Of a stretch of DNA of 64,000 nucleotides, positions 33,421-45,842 are shown piece by piece; the stretch's first letter is position 1; each line of letters opens with the position of its first letter. Where the stretch lies: assembly GCA_027919835.1 (NCBI GenBank), contig JANVFP010000023.1:310001-374000 (forward strand). The letters are read 5' to 3'. The notes under the pieces were generated by a model. It had not been told where the DNA came from. It ran no database searches and worked only from the letters and a program-made list of their open reading frames with translations. The translations under genes and the position numbers were made by a program. This DNA is from Lentinula raphanica. Taxonomy: Eukaryota; Basidiomycota; Agaricomycetes; Agaricales; Omphalotaceae.

Positions 33421-36400
33421 CTAGATAGCGTCATCGTCTTCTCGAATTTTGGTGGCTATGCGAATGTCGTCCTGTGTGATAGACGAGCGTTCACACATAC
33501 TTCTGAATATTCCATTCGTTACTTGGTATAGATTGGCTGGGGTATCAAATTCCTACGAACAATGGTAAGGAATGGCTGGAGCGCATGGCATAGGTGATTT
33601 TCGACTCACAGCAATTTGCCCAGCGTCGAGAACACAAATTCGATCATAACCTATGATAGTCCGTAATCGATGGGCTATACACAGAATGGTACGGTCCTTG
33701 AACTCATTAGTTATCGTATCTTGGATGTTTCTATCGGTTTCGTAATCTACCGAAGCTGGAGTGTACGTTCGATGAGTTGAGTGGGTTGTCTGTACCATCG
33801 GGAAAGATGACTGACCAGTGGCTTCGTCCAAAATCAAGACCTTCGTATCCTTCACTAACGCACGAGCTAGCGATACTAGTGAGCGCTGCCCGATTGATAG
33901 GTTTCCGCCTTCATCCTCTATCACCGAGTCGAGTGTAAAGCGGTTTACGGGTGTATCGCTACCACTGTGACCGCCCATTTCGGAACTACTAGTGAGCACC
34001 GAGGCACGTTTTGTGTTGTCAACCAGATACGACCGTTTGAGAGCATCCCACAGTTTTGCATCATCGTGTAGGTTGAAAGGATCAAGATTTGTTCTGAGAG
34101 TTCCTGAAAACAAGAGCTAGTAGATAATACATTGAGATCAAGATTATCATCCAAAGCGAAAGAACCGACCGCGTCTTGTGGTATTATAGAAAGACCACTT
34201 CTGAGATCTGAGAGGCCTACGTTCGCTATATCCACACCGTCTATGCTGATAGCACCCGAATCTAGTTCGACGAGTCGATATATGGCGGACATCAGACTAC
34301 TTTTCCCTGCTCCAGTTCGCCCAACGATGCCAATCTTCTCCCCTCCTCTGACGTCCATTGAAATGCCTTTAAGGACAGGCGGTAGCTCTGGACGATACTT
34401 GAGGACCACGTTGTCAAACTTGACATGACCTTGAGATGGCCATGGGGAGGGAGGCTTCTTGTCCGGTAGTTCGTGAGCCGCTTCTTGCTCAATTTCTTCA
34501 GCATAGTATACGACTCGTTCCACGGAGTTCATATCGTTCTCGACTTCTGCACTTTGACGAACGAGCCAACCAAACCTAGATTCCTCAAAGGTTAGCTTTG
34601 TCTACGTCGTAATGCGAACTAGCTTACGCTTGTTGGATGCTCAAAATGTAAGATAGCACGACACCAGTTTGAGACGGCGATATTGTGAAACGTGTGCCGA
34701 CAGTTAGCAGCGCGACCACGAAGGTCAGAATCGTTCCCAAGAAGTCAAGTCGAATACCGAGCCAGCGCTGAGACACGGTAAGCATGAATCTCTGAAGCGC
34801 AGATGTGTACAGACCTGGTTTGTGACAGTCAACCAATAGGCTCTGAGATTGAACGAATGAGCTTTCTGACAAATGGAGACATCACTCCTCTGACCTGTTC
34901 TCCACATCTATTCTACGTTCGTTATCGAGCAAAAACCGTTCCGATTCACCGTATGCTCTGATAGTCGCAAGCCCTGACAAGCTTTCTGAGAAGTGGGAGT
35001 AGAGGGAAGATCGTAATATGGCATCTATCAATGCAATGGTTAATTTTGGCCGAATGATAACCTTGAAAGAGGCTTGCCTAAACGCTATTGAAATTGTTAG
35101 CCCCATGACAGATGAATAGAAATTCTCGCTTTGAACATACTTTCAATTCACGAGCACTGGCTCGATAGAAATATGCAGCATAGCAATACACCGAAAGGAC
35201 AACCACCACGGCAATAAGGAACCACGGGAGGACAATCGAGATCAGGATGACAGCACCTAAAATGTTCGACATGGTGCCCGCTAGCATACGAAGGGCGTCT
35301 ACGACACGATGGTGATTATGGCAGAAAGCTCAATCTCAAGTAAAGGATGACAAACCTCCAAGCAGATTATCAATAGTGTCGATATCTAAAGAAGTAAGGC
35401 AAGGTTGGTGTCAGTAGTTGTGGACTGGTTTTGTCAGAGGCGTTACCTTTGGCAAATCGATTCATAATCCGGCCCAGAGGTGTGGTTTCAAAGAAAGACA
35501 TAGGAGCCCGCATGACACGTTCGATTGCGGCCTGAGAAACGGTGAGATGCCAGATACGGGGCAAAGTGAAGAAGTGTACGCACCTTGTGCAGACGTTGGG
35601 AAGCAAAGTAAGTGAGCATAGCGAATGTTGTTCCCATCATGAACATTGCTGTTGCTTGAGCAACTCCAAGCCCGGCATATATACCCATCTATATGGTACG
35701 ATTTGAGTGTTTCAGTCATTACGAAAGTTCCTTGTATACTCACATAGAAGCCTTCAGGTTGAGGCCATTTCCTGATGCGTAGATGAGTCAGGTGCGAATA
35801 TTAGAACAGACGATAATTAACTTACAGTTCTTCCCAGTAGACCAACCAATACGATGACATGACTGTCGCCCCCTGCACAAACACAAGCGACAGGAAGAAA
35901 ATGGGTAGCAAGACAAACCCATTACCAGCTTGGATGTATGTCTTATAGATAGCCCCGCTGACAGCTCCTGTATTCCTTTCCTCTACTTGCATCATTCCAG
36001 CGCCGGGAGTAGCCTTCTTTCTTTTCTCTTTAACGCTTTCGTCGTCAGGATCATCTACTTTGACGACCTCGACCTCAGGTTTTTCCTCTTCGGACTTGTC
36101 TCGTTCGTTATTCCCGAACTCGTTAATGAATCTGGAGAATTCATTGCCGTTCACCATGAGCTCGTTATATGTGCCAGATTCGACGATACGCCCGTCGTTG
36201 ATGACATAGATGTAATCGACGAGGGGGAGGAAGTGGAGTGCGTGAGTGACGAGGATCCGAGTTTTTCCCGATGTGCTCTTATGGAGGACGTTGTTGAACA
36301 CGGCTTTTCCTACATGGGCATCCAGTGCAGAGAGTGGGTCCTGGAAGTGTGTAGGTCAGTTTGTATGATCGAGTACAATTTGAAGCACGTACGTCAAAGA

Positions 36401-38859
36401 TCTGAATATCCGTGTCACAGTAGATAGCCCGACATATATTCAGACGCTGTTTTTGTCCGCCAGATAGCGATATACCCTGTAGATGTTGTCAATACTGAAC
36501 TCACAGAGAGTAACAAAAAATCGATATACCTTTTCGCCAACTTCGGTCATGTCACCATTGGGAAGCATCTCAAGGTCCGGTTCTAAACAAGAATCCCTTA
36601 CAGCATTCCAATAGCGTTCCTCGTCAAATGGCCTTCCGAAGCAGATGTTTTCCCTGATGGTAGCATTCTGTATGAATCAATAGTCAGACTCATAGTAAGT
36701 GCATGAAGTACCAGAACCTGCCTGAATCCAAGCACTCTGAGGACAATACCCAACGCTCCCGCCAAACTTCACTTTACCATCGGTTCTTCTCATCTCTCCA
36801 ATGATCCCTTGGAGCAGAGACGTCTTCCCGCTGCCAACTTGTCCAACCACCGCGACTAGCTGTCCTCGAGGGATGGTCATGGTGATGTCATGAAGTTTGA
36901 ACGGTTCCTGAGGAGCCTCGGTTGGAGCAGCCGGCGCAGAAGGGCGAACAGCTTTCTTTCCCTTTTTCTTCTTTCCTTCGACTTCTGGAGGAGGCGCGTC
37001 CCAGGAGAAAGATGCACCTTTAACTTCGACTGCAGCATCAATGCTTTCGTCTATCACTAGGGTTTCGTCCAAAGTCTCAGCTTCGAATACTCCATACAGT
37101 CGTTGGATTGCATTGTGAGCATCAGTGATGGAACTAAACGACAACGCTGGATTTGAATTGAGCTTCAAGCATGAGACAAAAGAAAAGATGGACATACGAA
37201 GCATCATCAAAGGCATCCTGAGCAAGTTGAAGAGAGTCAGGGAGGCAAAAATGTCAGCAGCGTTGAGCTCATGCCCAGAAAGAGAGTAAGTCACGAATGC
37301 TAGCACTGAGGCCAAAGTCGGAAGTGACATGGCTATTGCATTGTTAGCAGCTCGGATAATGAGGAGGGTTCGGACGTAGCTATAAACATATACTCAGTAC
37401 CATATCTCAGAGTAAAGGGAAACGATAGACACATACTACATTTCCTGGTATCGATATTCCGCAATCCTCTTGAGGAAAGGAACCTCCCATGCAAAGTACT
37501 TGATGATTTTCATACCACCGAGGAGCTCTTGAAGGAGTTTAGCACGTTTATCTGTCCAGAGCATGCTCTTCTGTCTGAGAGCAAACATTTTCTTCATTGC
37601 AAAAGTCTGGATAGGGGTAGAAAGGATGAAGAACGCGAAACCAGCTAGCGCACTGGGCCCAAGATTGATGATAAGTAGGACAAGACAGATCGTCATTTGG
37701 ATGGGTGCAGCCCATGACTAAGGACGTAAGCCCAATTTAACAATTCAAAGTCGGATATGATTGATATAACGTACCATATGAAAGAAACCAGCACAGAAGT
37801 CAATCCGGGACACATCCGTCGATATGTGGTTCATAATGAGACCGTTAGGAAGTTTGGAGCGAGCACGAGAAGTCAGGCGCATTGAACGAGCGTATATAGC
37901 TGCTATCAAGCCCCCACGGAGCAGGACACCGCTACCAGCTGAACGATAAAAGAATTGATGGGTGCAAAGTGACGAAAAGACCTGCAGGAAAAACAATCCC
38001 ACCTGTGTAACGGGGGTAGATTTGTATTCAGCACAGAACGTCAGAACTCGTTCTCTTACCGCCATTCCTATGCCCTTTCCTATAGGGGGAACCGCCGCGC
38101 CCTCCATATGATTCGTATAAGATTCTGTGGCAAAGTTCACGATTGACTACGAAGCATAGTAAGAAAGGGATCAAGCGAAAGCTCGTACTGGTACGTACCT
38201 TGACCAACAATGGCGATGTCACTTGTGCGGTGTCACCCATTACTTTGAACAATCCTCCTGTCCAAAAGAAGACCTTGACACTGTCGTTCAAGGCCATGAC
38301 TAGACTGGCTCGTTTCTTGCCATCTTTCTCTCGCCACTGCTTCTCACGCTCTGCTCTATTGCCTCGGAGTGTCCACCAGATAGCCTTCAAGCCAGGTGAG
38401 ATTTGACCCTTCTCCAGCGCTTCGTTGTATTCCTTGGCTTCTTTCCTGCGTCTTTCAAACGAGGTTGCAATTTTCTCGCCAATGAACGCGGCTTTTCGGT
38501 CATCCTGAAGCTTGTACAAGTCTGACGCTTCCAGGGGGCGATGAAAACCCAGGGTAAGAAGAGGATTGATCCATTGAAAAACGACCAAGCTGAGTAGTGA
38601 GGCTGTCGCTTCAGGAATGAGTTTGGCATCGTCTATCGATCCAGTCGGAGCTGGTATTGGTTTAGAAGAAAGATGCAAGAAGCGACGAAATCTGATCAAC
38701 GAATAAGTAAATTGTTGATCAATACATACGTAGGGGAAAAATGATGGAGTCGAGCTCGTACCTCGATTCTTCGGGCGTCTTTTTACCAACTGCAGTCTCA
38801 AGAGACTTTTCATCGATATCCGCACTCTCTTTCTCTGTTTTCTCTGGGGGAAAGGACAT
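33421..38859 (-). CDS. ABCC-type (MRP/Yor1-like) ABC transporter
   Basis: The start is the ATG at 38859 ([20 protein letters not shown]) and the stop is at 33421, after [10 protein letters not shown]. About 20 short introns separate the exons, for an estimated 1,400 aa. Two TMD-NBD halves without an extra N-terminal TMD0: [27 protein letters not shown] opens TMD1. NBD1 has Walker [10 protein letters not shown], signature LSGGQKQR and a Walker B ending DDP (Asp in place of catalytic Glu, usual for ABCC NBD1). NBD2 has [25 protein letters not shown] and the His switch IAHR. The linker after NBD1 is acidic/lysine-rich. Yor1/MRP relatives export drugs, organic anions and conjugates at the plasma membrane. 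One intron (36721-36668) needs a GC donor (CAG|GCAGGT) to join WIQ to [11 protein letters not shown]. Confidence 0.92.
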
Positions 38860-40160
38860 CGTGGAAGGAAACAGTGAGGGAGAGAGAAAAGTACCTCGCT
38901 TCAATCCATAATGTCATGGTTTACTTATAGATGTCTGCGGCTGGCTTTGCCGTCGGAAGCTATTCAGGCACACTATCTCATACATACACCAAAAGCGGTA
39001 TGATTTTCGCAATAGTCGAACGTCCTCCTCACTCCAAAATGCGAAAGTAACCTTTGAACAAACTTCGAAAGAGTGTATCGGTTCTATCCTATGGGCCTCA
39101 AGCAAACCTCTTTTACTTACCTGGCTCTCTTGCTACCACAGTTCTCTGTGATTAACCGAACCGACAAATGACAAATCAACAGAGGTCAGCCTTCTGAAAT
39201 TCTCCCGCATTCCGGTATACCAGTGCTTACCAAATGCAACGCCTCGATGAGCGTTTCCAGGCGTTTCCCCTCCACCATCTGTTCTGATTCATATTCTGAT
39301 CTAATGGGCTTGCACAGGACTGCATAGAGTGCAGTTTTGCCTTCGATATCCGCACTAGATCTGCACCTTCTGAACTCACCTGTATACTCAGCAAGCCTTG
39401 TCCAAGCCCCTAATCTGCTCAAACCCCCGAAGGTTTGAAACCTTACACTGAGAAGCGTTCAAGCCCCACTTTCGAAGAGAGACCGGCGACAGCCTCGAGG
39501 TAAGTAGCTGATTCAGTGATTGCAAAGCAAAGTCTCAGGCAGAATATCCGTAGATCTCGGGGAGGTTACTGGATTCAATAGTCTCACTCCCAGCCAACAC
39601 AAACACGGATAATTAACAAACCGCTATATCACCCGATATCCTTGGTTTGAACTTTGAAGTTTTGAAGTCGCGTCCAAATTCTGGGCATATGTACGCATCA
39701 ACGGCGAGGAATTGAGAGCATTCAAAGTTTCACCAATTTCGCGAGCACCCCAGTTAAGATGGTGATTCATCTATCACACCAGGAAGTGCTTTCCAAATCC
39801 CACGAACCATGAAGTTAAAATACCGAGGCTTTGCTGCGGAATAGGCAAAACTGATCACCTATCTGACGTGTTTCTATCTCTATCGTGATGAGTAGAGCTT
39901 CCGGATGGTCGAGTCTTTGGGAATTCCAAGACAGCAGGAGTAGATTGAATGGTTCGGAATAATAGCAGGAAAGAGCTCAAACTTCTCCTTTATCGGGGTG
40001 TTCATAACATCAGAAACTATTAGTATCAAAAGGTCAACATCCGAGGTACATCCACCGGTAGTATGGCTACATACCTTGGATCATGTATTTCAAGATCGAT
40101 TCCAATTTAACCTACGTATTGTATAAATCGGTATTTACTGAAGACTCAAATTCCTCCCTT
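38860..40160. other. Intergenic; no gene seen
   Basis: 1.3 kb between the start of the ABC transporter and the end of the next minus-strand gene. It includes the transporter promoter. The part after about 39960 shares short blocks with the 3' flank of the paralog at 43502 (ACATACCTTG..ATCATGT), showing that the duplication included flanking DNA. Confidence 0.45.
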
Positions 40161-42229
40161 TCATGTCGCAAAATGGAGTCGAACTCGGTTTCTTTCGAGG
40201 TGTCGAGTCATTGGATCATCAACAAAGGTTCTCAAAATAGAATCCAACCGCCCAGAGTGATTACCGGGCAGGGTGACGGTAACCCATGTCCAAAACTTGC
40301 CAGAAGAATCAACGCGGAAGGTAATTTCACACTACGTGGTTCAATTCAAGGTCAACGAAAGAGATAGAGATACTGCTCATGAGGACTCACCAACGGATCC
40401 TCGCGGAACGAGTTGAAAATTATGCTCAACTGGCGAACCAGCAACATCATACTATCAATCGTGGGTTCCATCTGCTTGCCGTCCCAATCCATAACAAGCG
40501 GCATTGAGTGATAGGCTTGTCGAACGATTTTTCGAACACGTTCGTGTATCTTATCGGGTTTCCCATCGAAGGTCGCATGCGTTAGCTGAATGACAACTCG
40601 AGTTGTGCTAGGAATGACAATTTCAGATACCAACGTAGTTACATAAATCCACTCTGGACTTTGGCACTTACCGTTGTGTGCAAAAGGCGGTAACAGTTTC
40701 TCCGAGATGACAAGCCGTTGACAACATTGTCTGGTCCAGATCCTTAGTTGAAGCGAAAGTGAATGCGAAATTTTTCTGCAGATCCCGGTCGTATATCTGC
40801 AGGAGCTCGAATGCATTTTGAGTGTCTCCGAATTCAGTGACCAAAGTATACCAAGAGTTCGCGCAGAGAGGATTCACCAATGATGGAATGGTGTTAAAGC
40901 CACGAATACTTGAATCTGATTGTTCTACTGGAGCCAGAGGAATCGTCCAACAAGCTGAATCTCCTAAACACCGTGCGGTATCACGAAACTCAGAGCGGAA
41001 GCGAAGTGCGTTATGACGGGAAGGAGTCGGGCTGGAGTTCCATCCTCGTGCGCGGTATTTTTCAAAGGCAAGAGCAATCTTGTGTGGCATGCGGTGTACC
41101 TTCTCGCTCCATACTTCTACGTTGAGCCTTTCGACATAGGTGGTGTAGGGATAGAGGGCATATGCATGAGTGTAACTGATAATGTTCATGACGCAAGCTA
41201 TAAGAAACAACAGCACCTCCGTCAGTGCTGATCTATGTTATGACTTCATTCACCCAAAGCCTGAGGTGAACAACGCGCCGAAATTTGTTGTTTCAAGGCA
41301 AACGAGAACGGTTTGGATTTCATAGTGAACAGCAATCGACCATTCGGCCTGATCGCTTTCAGCCATTCATCATTTGAATCAACAACAAATGCCGACTGTT
41401 TTCACCTCGGGCGAAAGGGAAATGCCAGTGCAGTGATGGGCCGGGATTAAACTTACTCGAGTGGAATTCCAAGATGACTTGAACCAGATTTGACCTGCAA
41501 GAGATGATTTGGATCTTCTTCCTGTCTGACTCCCTGACGAAGCTATATACACCCCAATTTCCGCGAGAGTTGTAGTTCGAACCTGGATGGTTTCGACCCT
41601 CATCATCTGCTTCAAAAGCTTCTTGAAACGACCGTGGTTGATTACGTCTGGGCGCGTAGTCATATCCGACACCCAGAAGAAATCCTGCCAGCAACGCAAT
41701 AGTATCCCAGGCCCTGATGATATATAGATCAAGGTCCGAGTCTTCGAAGGTTGATAAGTCGAAGAACTGAAGTGCAGCAGAACCAGATATAACGAAATCG
41801 GTTTCGAGTTGGATCAAGCGAAATTCATCGATTTGATCCGCGGTGAAGTATGGGGACAATATGTGATGGACACGATAAGCCTGTCGATTGAACGAAGATA
41901 CAGCATCGTAAGCCTCTTTGCTCGCTAGGGAGTATCGATGGCGATCGAGCGGTGAAAGTTCGCGAAGGATCAAGAAGGAAACATTCATGGGCCTGTATCA
42001 TAAGCGCGTCTGTTTCAGGTTGTAATTATCAGTTAGTGAATCTGATATGCACATACAACAGTCCTGTCCGTCGCTGTTTCTCGCCTGGAATCGCAGGTTG
42101 CTTTTGCTCCACAGCCACAGCCATATCCGCTTCTTGTTGATTTGCTTGAGCTATCCATCGTAAGCACACATAGACAACAGAGACTGTAGAAAAGAAGGAC
42201 CAAAAGGTTCGAAAGATTGAGAGCAACAT
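40161..42229 (-). CDS. TM-anchored F-box-like / nucleotidyltransferase-fold protein, copy 1
   Basis: Exons on minus: 42229-42057, 41992-41457, 41197-40672, 40607-40391 and 40331-40161 (540 aa by this route). Order: N-terminal membrane anchor (MLLSIFRTFWSFFSTVSVVYVCL). An F-box-like helix pair (LSPLDRHRYSLASKEAYDAV). The nucleotidyltransferase-fold signature VISGSAALQFFD...FEDSDLDLYI (GS then DxD, about residues 120-145). Then HSTCVMNIISYTHAYALYP...EKYRARGW, DSACW and a C-terminal beta region. The family is common in mushroom genomes; catalysis is unproven. Oddities: a +1 slip near 40750 moves the codons that would read PPFAHN out of frame, though the 40607 acceptor (11 nt before the one that fits PFAHN, at 40596) restores an open frame. 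A TGA at 40163-40161 truncates it relative to copy 2. Possibly a young pseudogene. Confidence 0.65.
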
Positions 42230-43501
42230 GGTAGCGGTGGCCCACCACGAATCAGACAGACACGATCGGTTTTTTTCAAAATTGTTCCATAGCACGTGAG
42301 CAATTGAAACGCGCTCACGTGACTTCAGCCAGGCATCTGTAACCTGAGTATATACTGTATTCAGCAATGAACGCGTCAGTGAGCTACCATTGGCTAGCAT
42401 AACTCAAGCTAGTGTAACTGGATGCTCTAGCGGGCTTCGTCTTTGCTAGCTGTCTGATAGTCTAACGAAGAGTAAACTCATTTGGAAATACACGCCGCTC
42501 CTTACTATCAAGAAAGCTGCGTGTATTCCTCCACTCGCTAGTGTCAAAAGAGGTACATATATACTAAACGAGTTTACTCTTTTTTTGTGAACTACAGCGG
42601 CCAGCCAGGCTACATATATACTCTGCCTTTATTAGACCGGTAGTGCCAACCTTGCGGCGATCTCCGACTCTTGAAATGTCTTGAACACATTGAAGATAAT
42701 AAACTACAGGGGAGATGTTGAACAAATGATACCAGGTTGAATTATCCTTACGGAAGTGACAAAACCCTCCTCTAAAGAGTCGGAGATAGCTCAGAGCCAT
42801 CCTTTTATTGATTATAACAATAATTATCCCTAACATCAGCGAGCGATTCGGGAGGGAGCCATTGATGCAGACGGCTACAGCCTAGTACAGGAAGCTCTTC
42901 AAAGGCTGATCAAGACTCTTTTTCTTGGCGAGTGCTGCTTTCAATCAAAGCCAAACTACGAGCGGCTCTATACATAAACACTGAGCCCAAAACGTGACAG
43001 CGACGACCGAGTCGATGCTCATCTATGGTCAGTAGTAATGATAACAATCAAGTACAGTGCTCCATCTCTCGGAATAGTCATTAGAATATATTAGCTCAAA
43101 TCATCCCTCAAACAGTAGTCAGTCCCAAGCGGCAAAAATCTGAGGCTCGGAGTAATGAGTATTCAAATAATCACCATTCTTGCGAGCACCAAGCTCAAGA
43201 GCCAGGAGGACTCTCCTAAATCAATGCCATATGGTAATACACCTACCACAACAGTTAAGTATATGGAGCGGCCCACTTCTCTGAGAATTCAAGATATATT
43301 TCAGTATACTACACAGCAGAAGCTGATTTCAGTGGACCAAAACAGTGATTGGTAAAAGTTTGAATATTTTCTTCGTTCGGAGTATCTGGACTCTGTATCA
43401 TGTAACATCAAAAGCTATAACAGTAACAGTGATCACAAGGTCAGCATCTAAACAATTGATAAAATGTGTCCTACATACCTTGAGGCTTGAATCATGTTTT
43501 C
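42230..43501. other. Intergenic; contains a small inserted element
   Basis: 1.27 kb between the two nucleotidyltransferase-fold genes. Apart from the 45-bp insert at 42566-42610 and inverted copies of AGAGTAAACTC (about 42467 and 42571) I see nothing. Frames here are short and unsupported. Confidence 0.45.
42554..42622. repeat. 45-bp insert flanked by 12-bp direct repeats
   Basis: TACATATATACT occurs at 42554-42565 and 42611-42622. The 45 nt between them (AAACGAGTTTACTC...CCAGCCAGGC) recur, inverted and slightly diverged, at about 62947-62992, at the edge of the element there. It looks like a solo terminus or internally deleted relic of that element. Confidence 0.5.
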
Positions 43502-45649
43502 TTACCAGATAGTAGATTCAGTCCAACCAGTGATATATTGGGATCTACCATAGAGAAGGATTTCTCCCTTTCTAGCCGAAAAATGCACCCGGACTCTGTA
43601 TCTTGCGAGGTTCCTTATCATTGGATCATCAAGAAAATGTCTCGAATTAGAATCTAAACGCCCAGGGTGAGTACCAGGCAGGGTAATAACAACCCAGGTC
43701 CAAAGGTGGCCATCTTGATCAATGCGGAAAGTGATTTCACACTCCATGGTTCAACCTAAGGTCAACGGAAAGAACAGAAACACAGCTGGTACAGACTCAC
43801 CGCTGGATCCTCGCGGAAAGAGTTAAAAATGGTGTTCAATTGGGGTACCAGAAACATCAAGCTTGAGACAGTGGGTTCCAACTGCTTGCCATTCCAATCC
43901 ATAACTTCAAAGGGCATAGCGTGGCAGGCTCGCTGAACAATCATTCGAACACGTTCATGTATATCGTCGGGTTTTCCATCGAACGTCATATGCGTAAGCT
44001 GAATGAGATCTTCAATCGAGCTAGTCACATTGAGTAACTTTTAAAAACTGACACAAATTTACTGCAGGACTGACCATTGTGAGCGAAAGGTGTCTTCATT
44101 TCCTCCTGTCAGAATAGCAGATAACAATTGCTGGCAATGTAACATCCAGTGAGGTATAGAAGCGAATGTGAATGGAAAGGCCTTTTCCAAGCCCTGGTCA
44201 TACAACTCTGAGAGGCTGAATTCATTCCGGAGGCCTTGATCTTCACTGACACAAGTGTACCACGAGTTCGCACGGAGGGAGTCCACTAGTGGTGGAGCGG
44301 TGTCAGAGTCTTGAACAATCGAATGGCCTTGCTGTACTGGAGTCAAAGGGATAACCCAACAAGCTGAATCTCCTACACAACGTGGGGTATTCCTGAACTC
44401 AGACCGAGAGCGAAGAGCGTTCTGATGGGAAGGAAGCCTAGAACTTGTATCCCATCCTCGTGCGCGATATTTCTCAACGGCAAGATCGAGTTTGGCTTGC
44501 ACGATTGATTCACTATGGCTCCTCATCTCTATGGAACGCCTTTCAATATAGGTCGCGTAAGGAAACAGGGCATACGCATGAAAGTAGCTGATAAAGTTCA
44601 TGACGCAAGCTAAAAGAATCAACAGCACCTTCGTCAGTGCTGTCTCGTTATATAACCCCCAGTTCACCTGAGGTGAACAACACGTCGAACTTTGCTGTTT
44701 CAACGCAGATATGGAAAGTTTGACATCGAAGTCGATCGTGACTCGAACCAAGAGCCATCTGACCCTTCAATCTTCACTCGTCCCTTTTCATTCGCATGAA
44801 ACAACAAAATTCTTAGTGTTCCTCACCTCAGGCGAAGAAAAACATTGGGTCAGCAATTGATCGAACTTACTAGAGTGGAATTCTAGGATAACTTCAACCA
44901 CATTTGACCTGCATGTTATGATTTGAATTTTTCTCCCGGTTGACTCTCTGACGAAGCTATATACGGCCCCAATACCGCGACAGTCGTAGTCGATCAACTC
45001 TGGTTGGTTTGACCTAGACGAATCATCTTCAACATCTGCTTGCATCGACCGCGATTGATCTGGTCTGGGTGCATATTTATATCCCGTACCCAGAAGAAAG
45101 TGTGCCAATGTAGCAACCTTATTCCAGTCTTTGATGACATATAGATCAAGATCTGAGTCTTCGAAGACTGACAAGTCGAAAAACTGAAGTGCAGCAGAAC
45201 CAGATATAACGAACTCGGTTTCGAGTTGGATCAAACGAAATGCATCGATTTGCTCCGCATCGAAGTATGGGGATAGAATGTGCTGAATGCGATAAGCCTG
45301 GCGGTGGAACGAAGATACAGCGTCGTAGGCCTCCTTACTTGCCAAGGAGTATCGATAGCGATCGAGCGGTGAAAGATCGCGAAGTATCAAGAAAGAAACA
45401 TGCATAGGGCTGTATATCAGGCATATCAGTTCAAGATTGTGACTACCAATGGATCATATACACATACAGCAGGCCTTTCTTTTCCTCCTCCTCTGGTTTC
45501 TCGCTCATGATTGCGGACTCAGGCTGATTTTTGTCCACAGCCGGGGCCCGATTGGACTGATTAACTTTAATCAACCACTGAGAGCACAGATAGGCAGTCG
45601 AGAATATGGAGCAGGAAAGCCAAATTGTTCGCACCATTGAGCGTAACAT
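43502..45649 (-). CDS. TM-anchored F-box-like / nucleotidyltransferase-fold protein, copy 2
   Basis: Exons on minus: 45649-45468, 45409-44871, 44609-44075, 44020-43801 and 43741-43502; 571 aa by this route. Same plan as copy 1: TM anchor (MLRSMVRTIWLSCSIFSTAYLCS), F-box-like LSPLDRYRYSLASKEAYDAV, NTase-fold VISGSAALQFFD...FEDSDLDLYV, CVMNFISYFHAYALFPYATYIERR, KYRARGW, DSACWVIPL, FTFAS. The C-terminal domain opens with LIQLTHMTFDGKP. Codons for TPFAHN are out of frame through a +1 slip near 44093. An acceptor at 44020 keeps the frame open; the one at 44009 fits PFAHN. The stop TAA overlaps a donor-like GGTAAGAAA, so a further 3' exon is possible. Function unknown; the GS/DxD motif suggests nucleotide transfer or a degenerate binding fold. 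Confidence 0.7.
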
Positions 45650-45842
45650 TATGATTGTGGACAGTTGTGGACCGACTCGGGAACTCAGTTTTTCCAAATT
45701 TGGCATCACGTGAGCGATCGTGTCACTATAAACGCGCTCGCGTGACACATTTAGTGTCAACCGGTATCTCGGCCCGGCAACCAGCCTTTCTGCTGACCAT
45801 CATCCCAAACTCAACGAGTGACTGCTGAGAACGACGGTGGCC

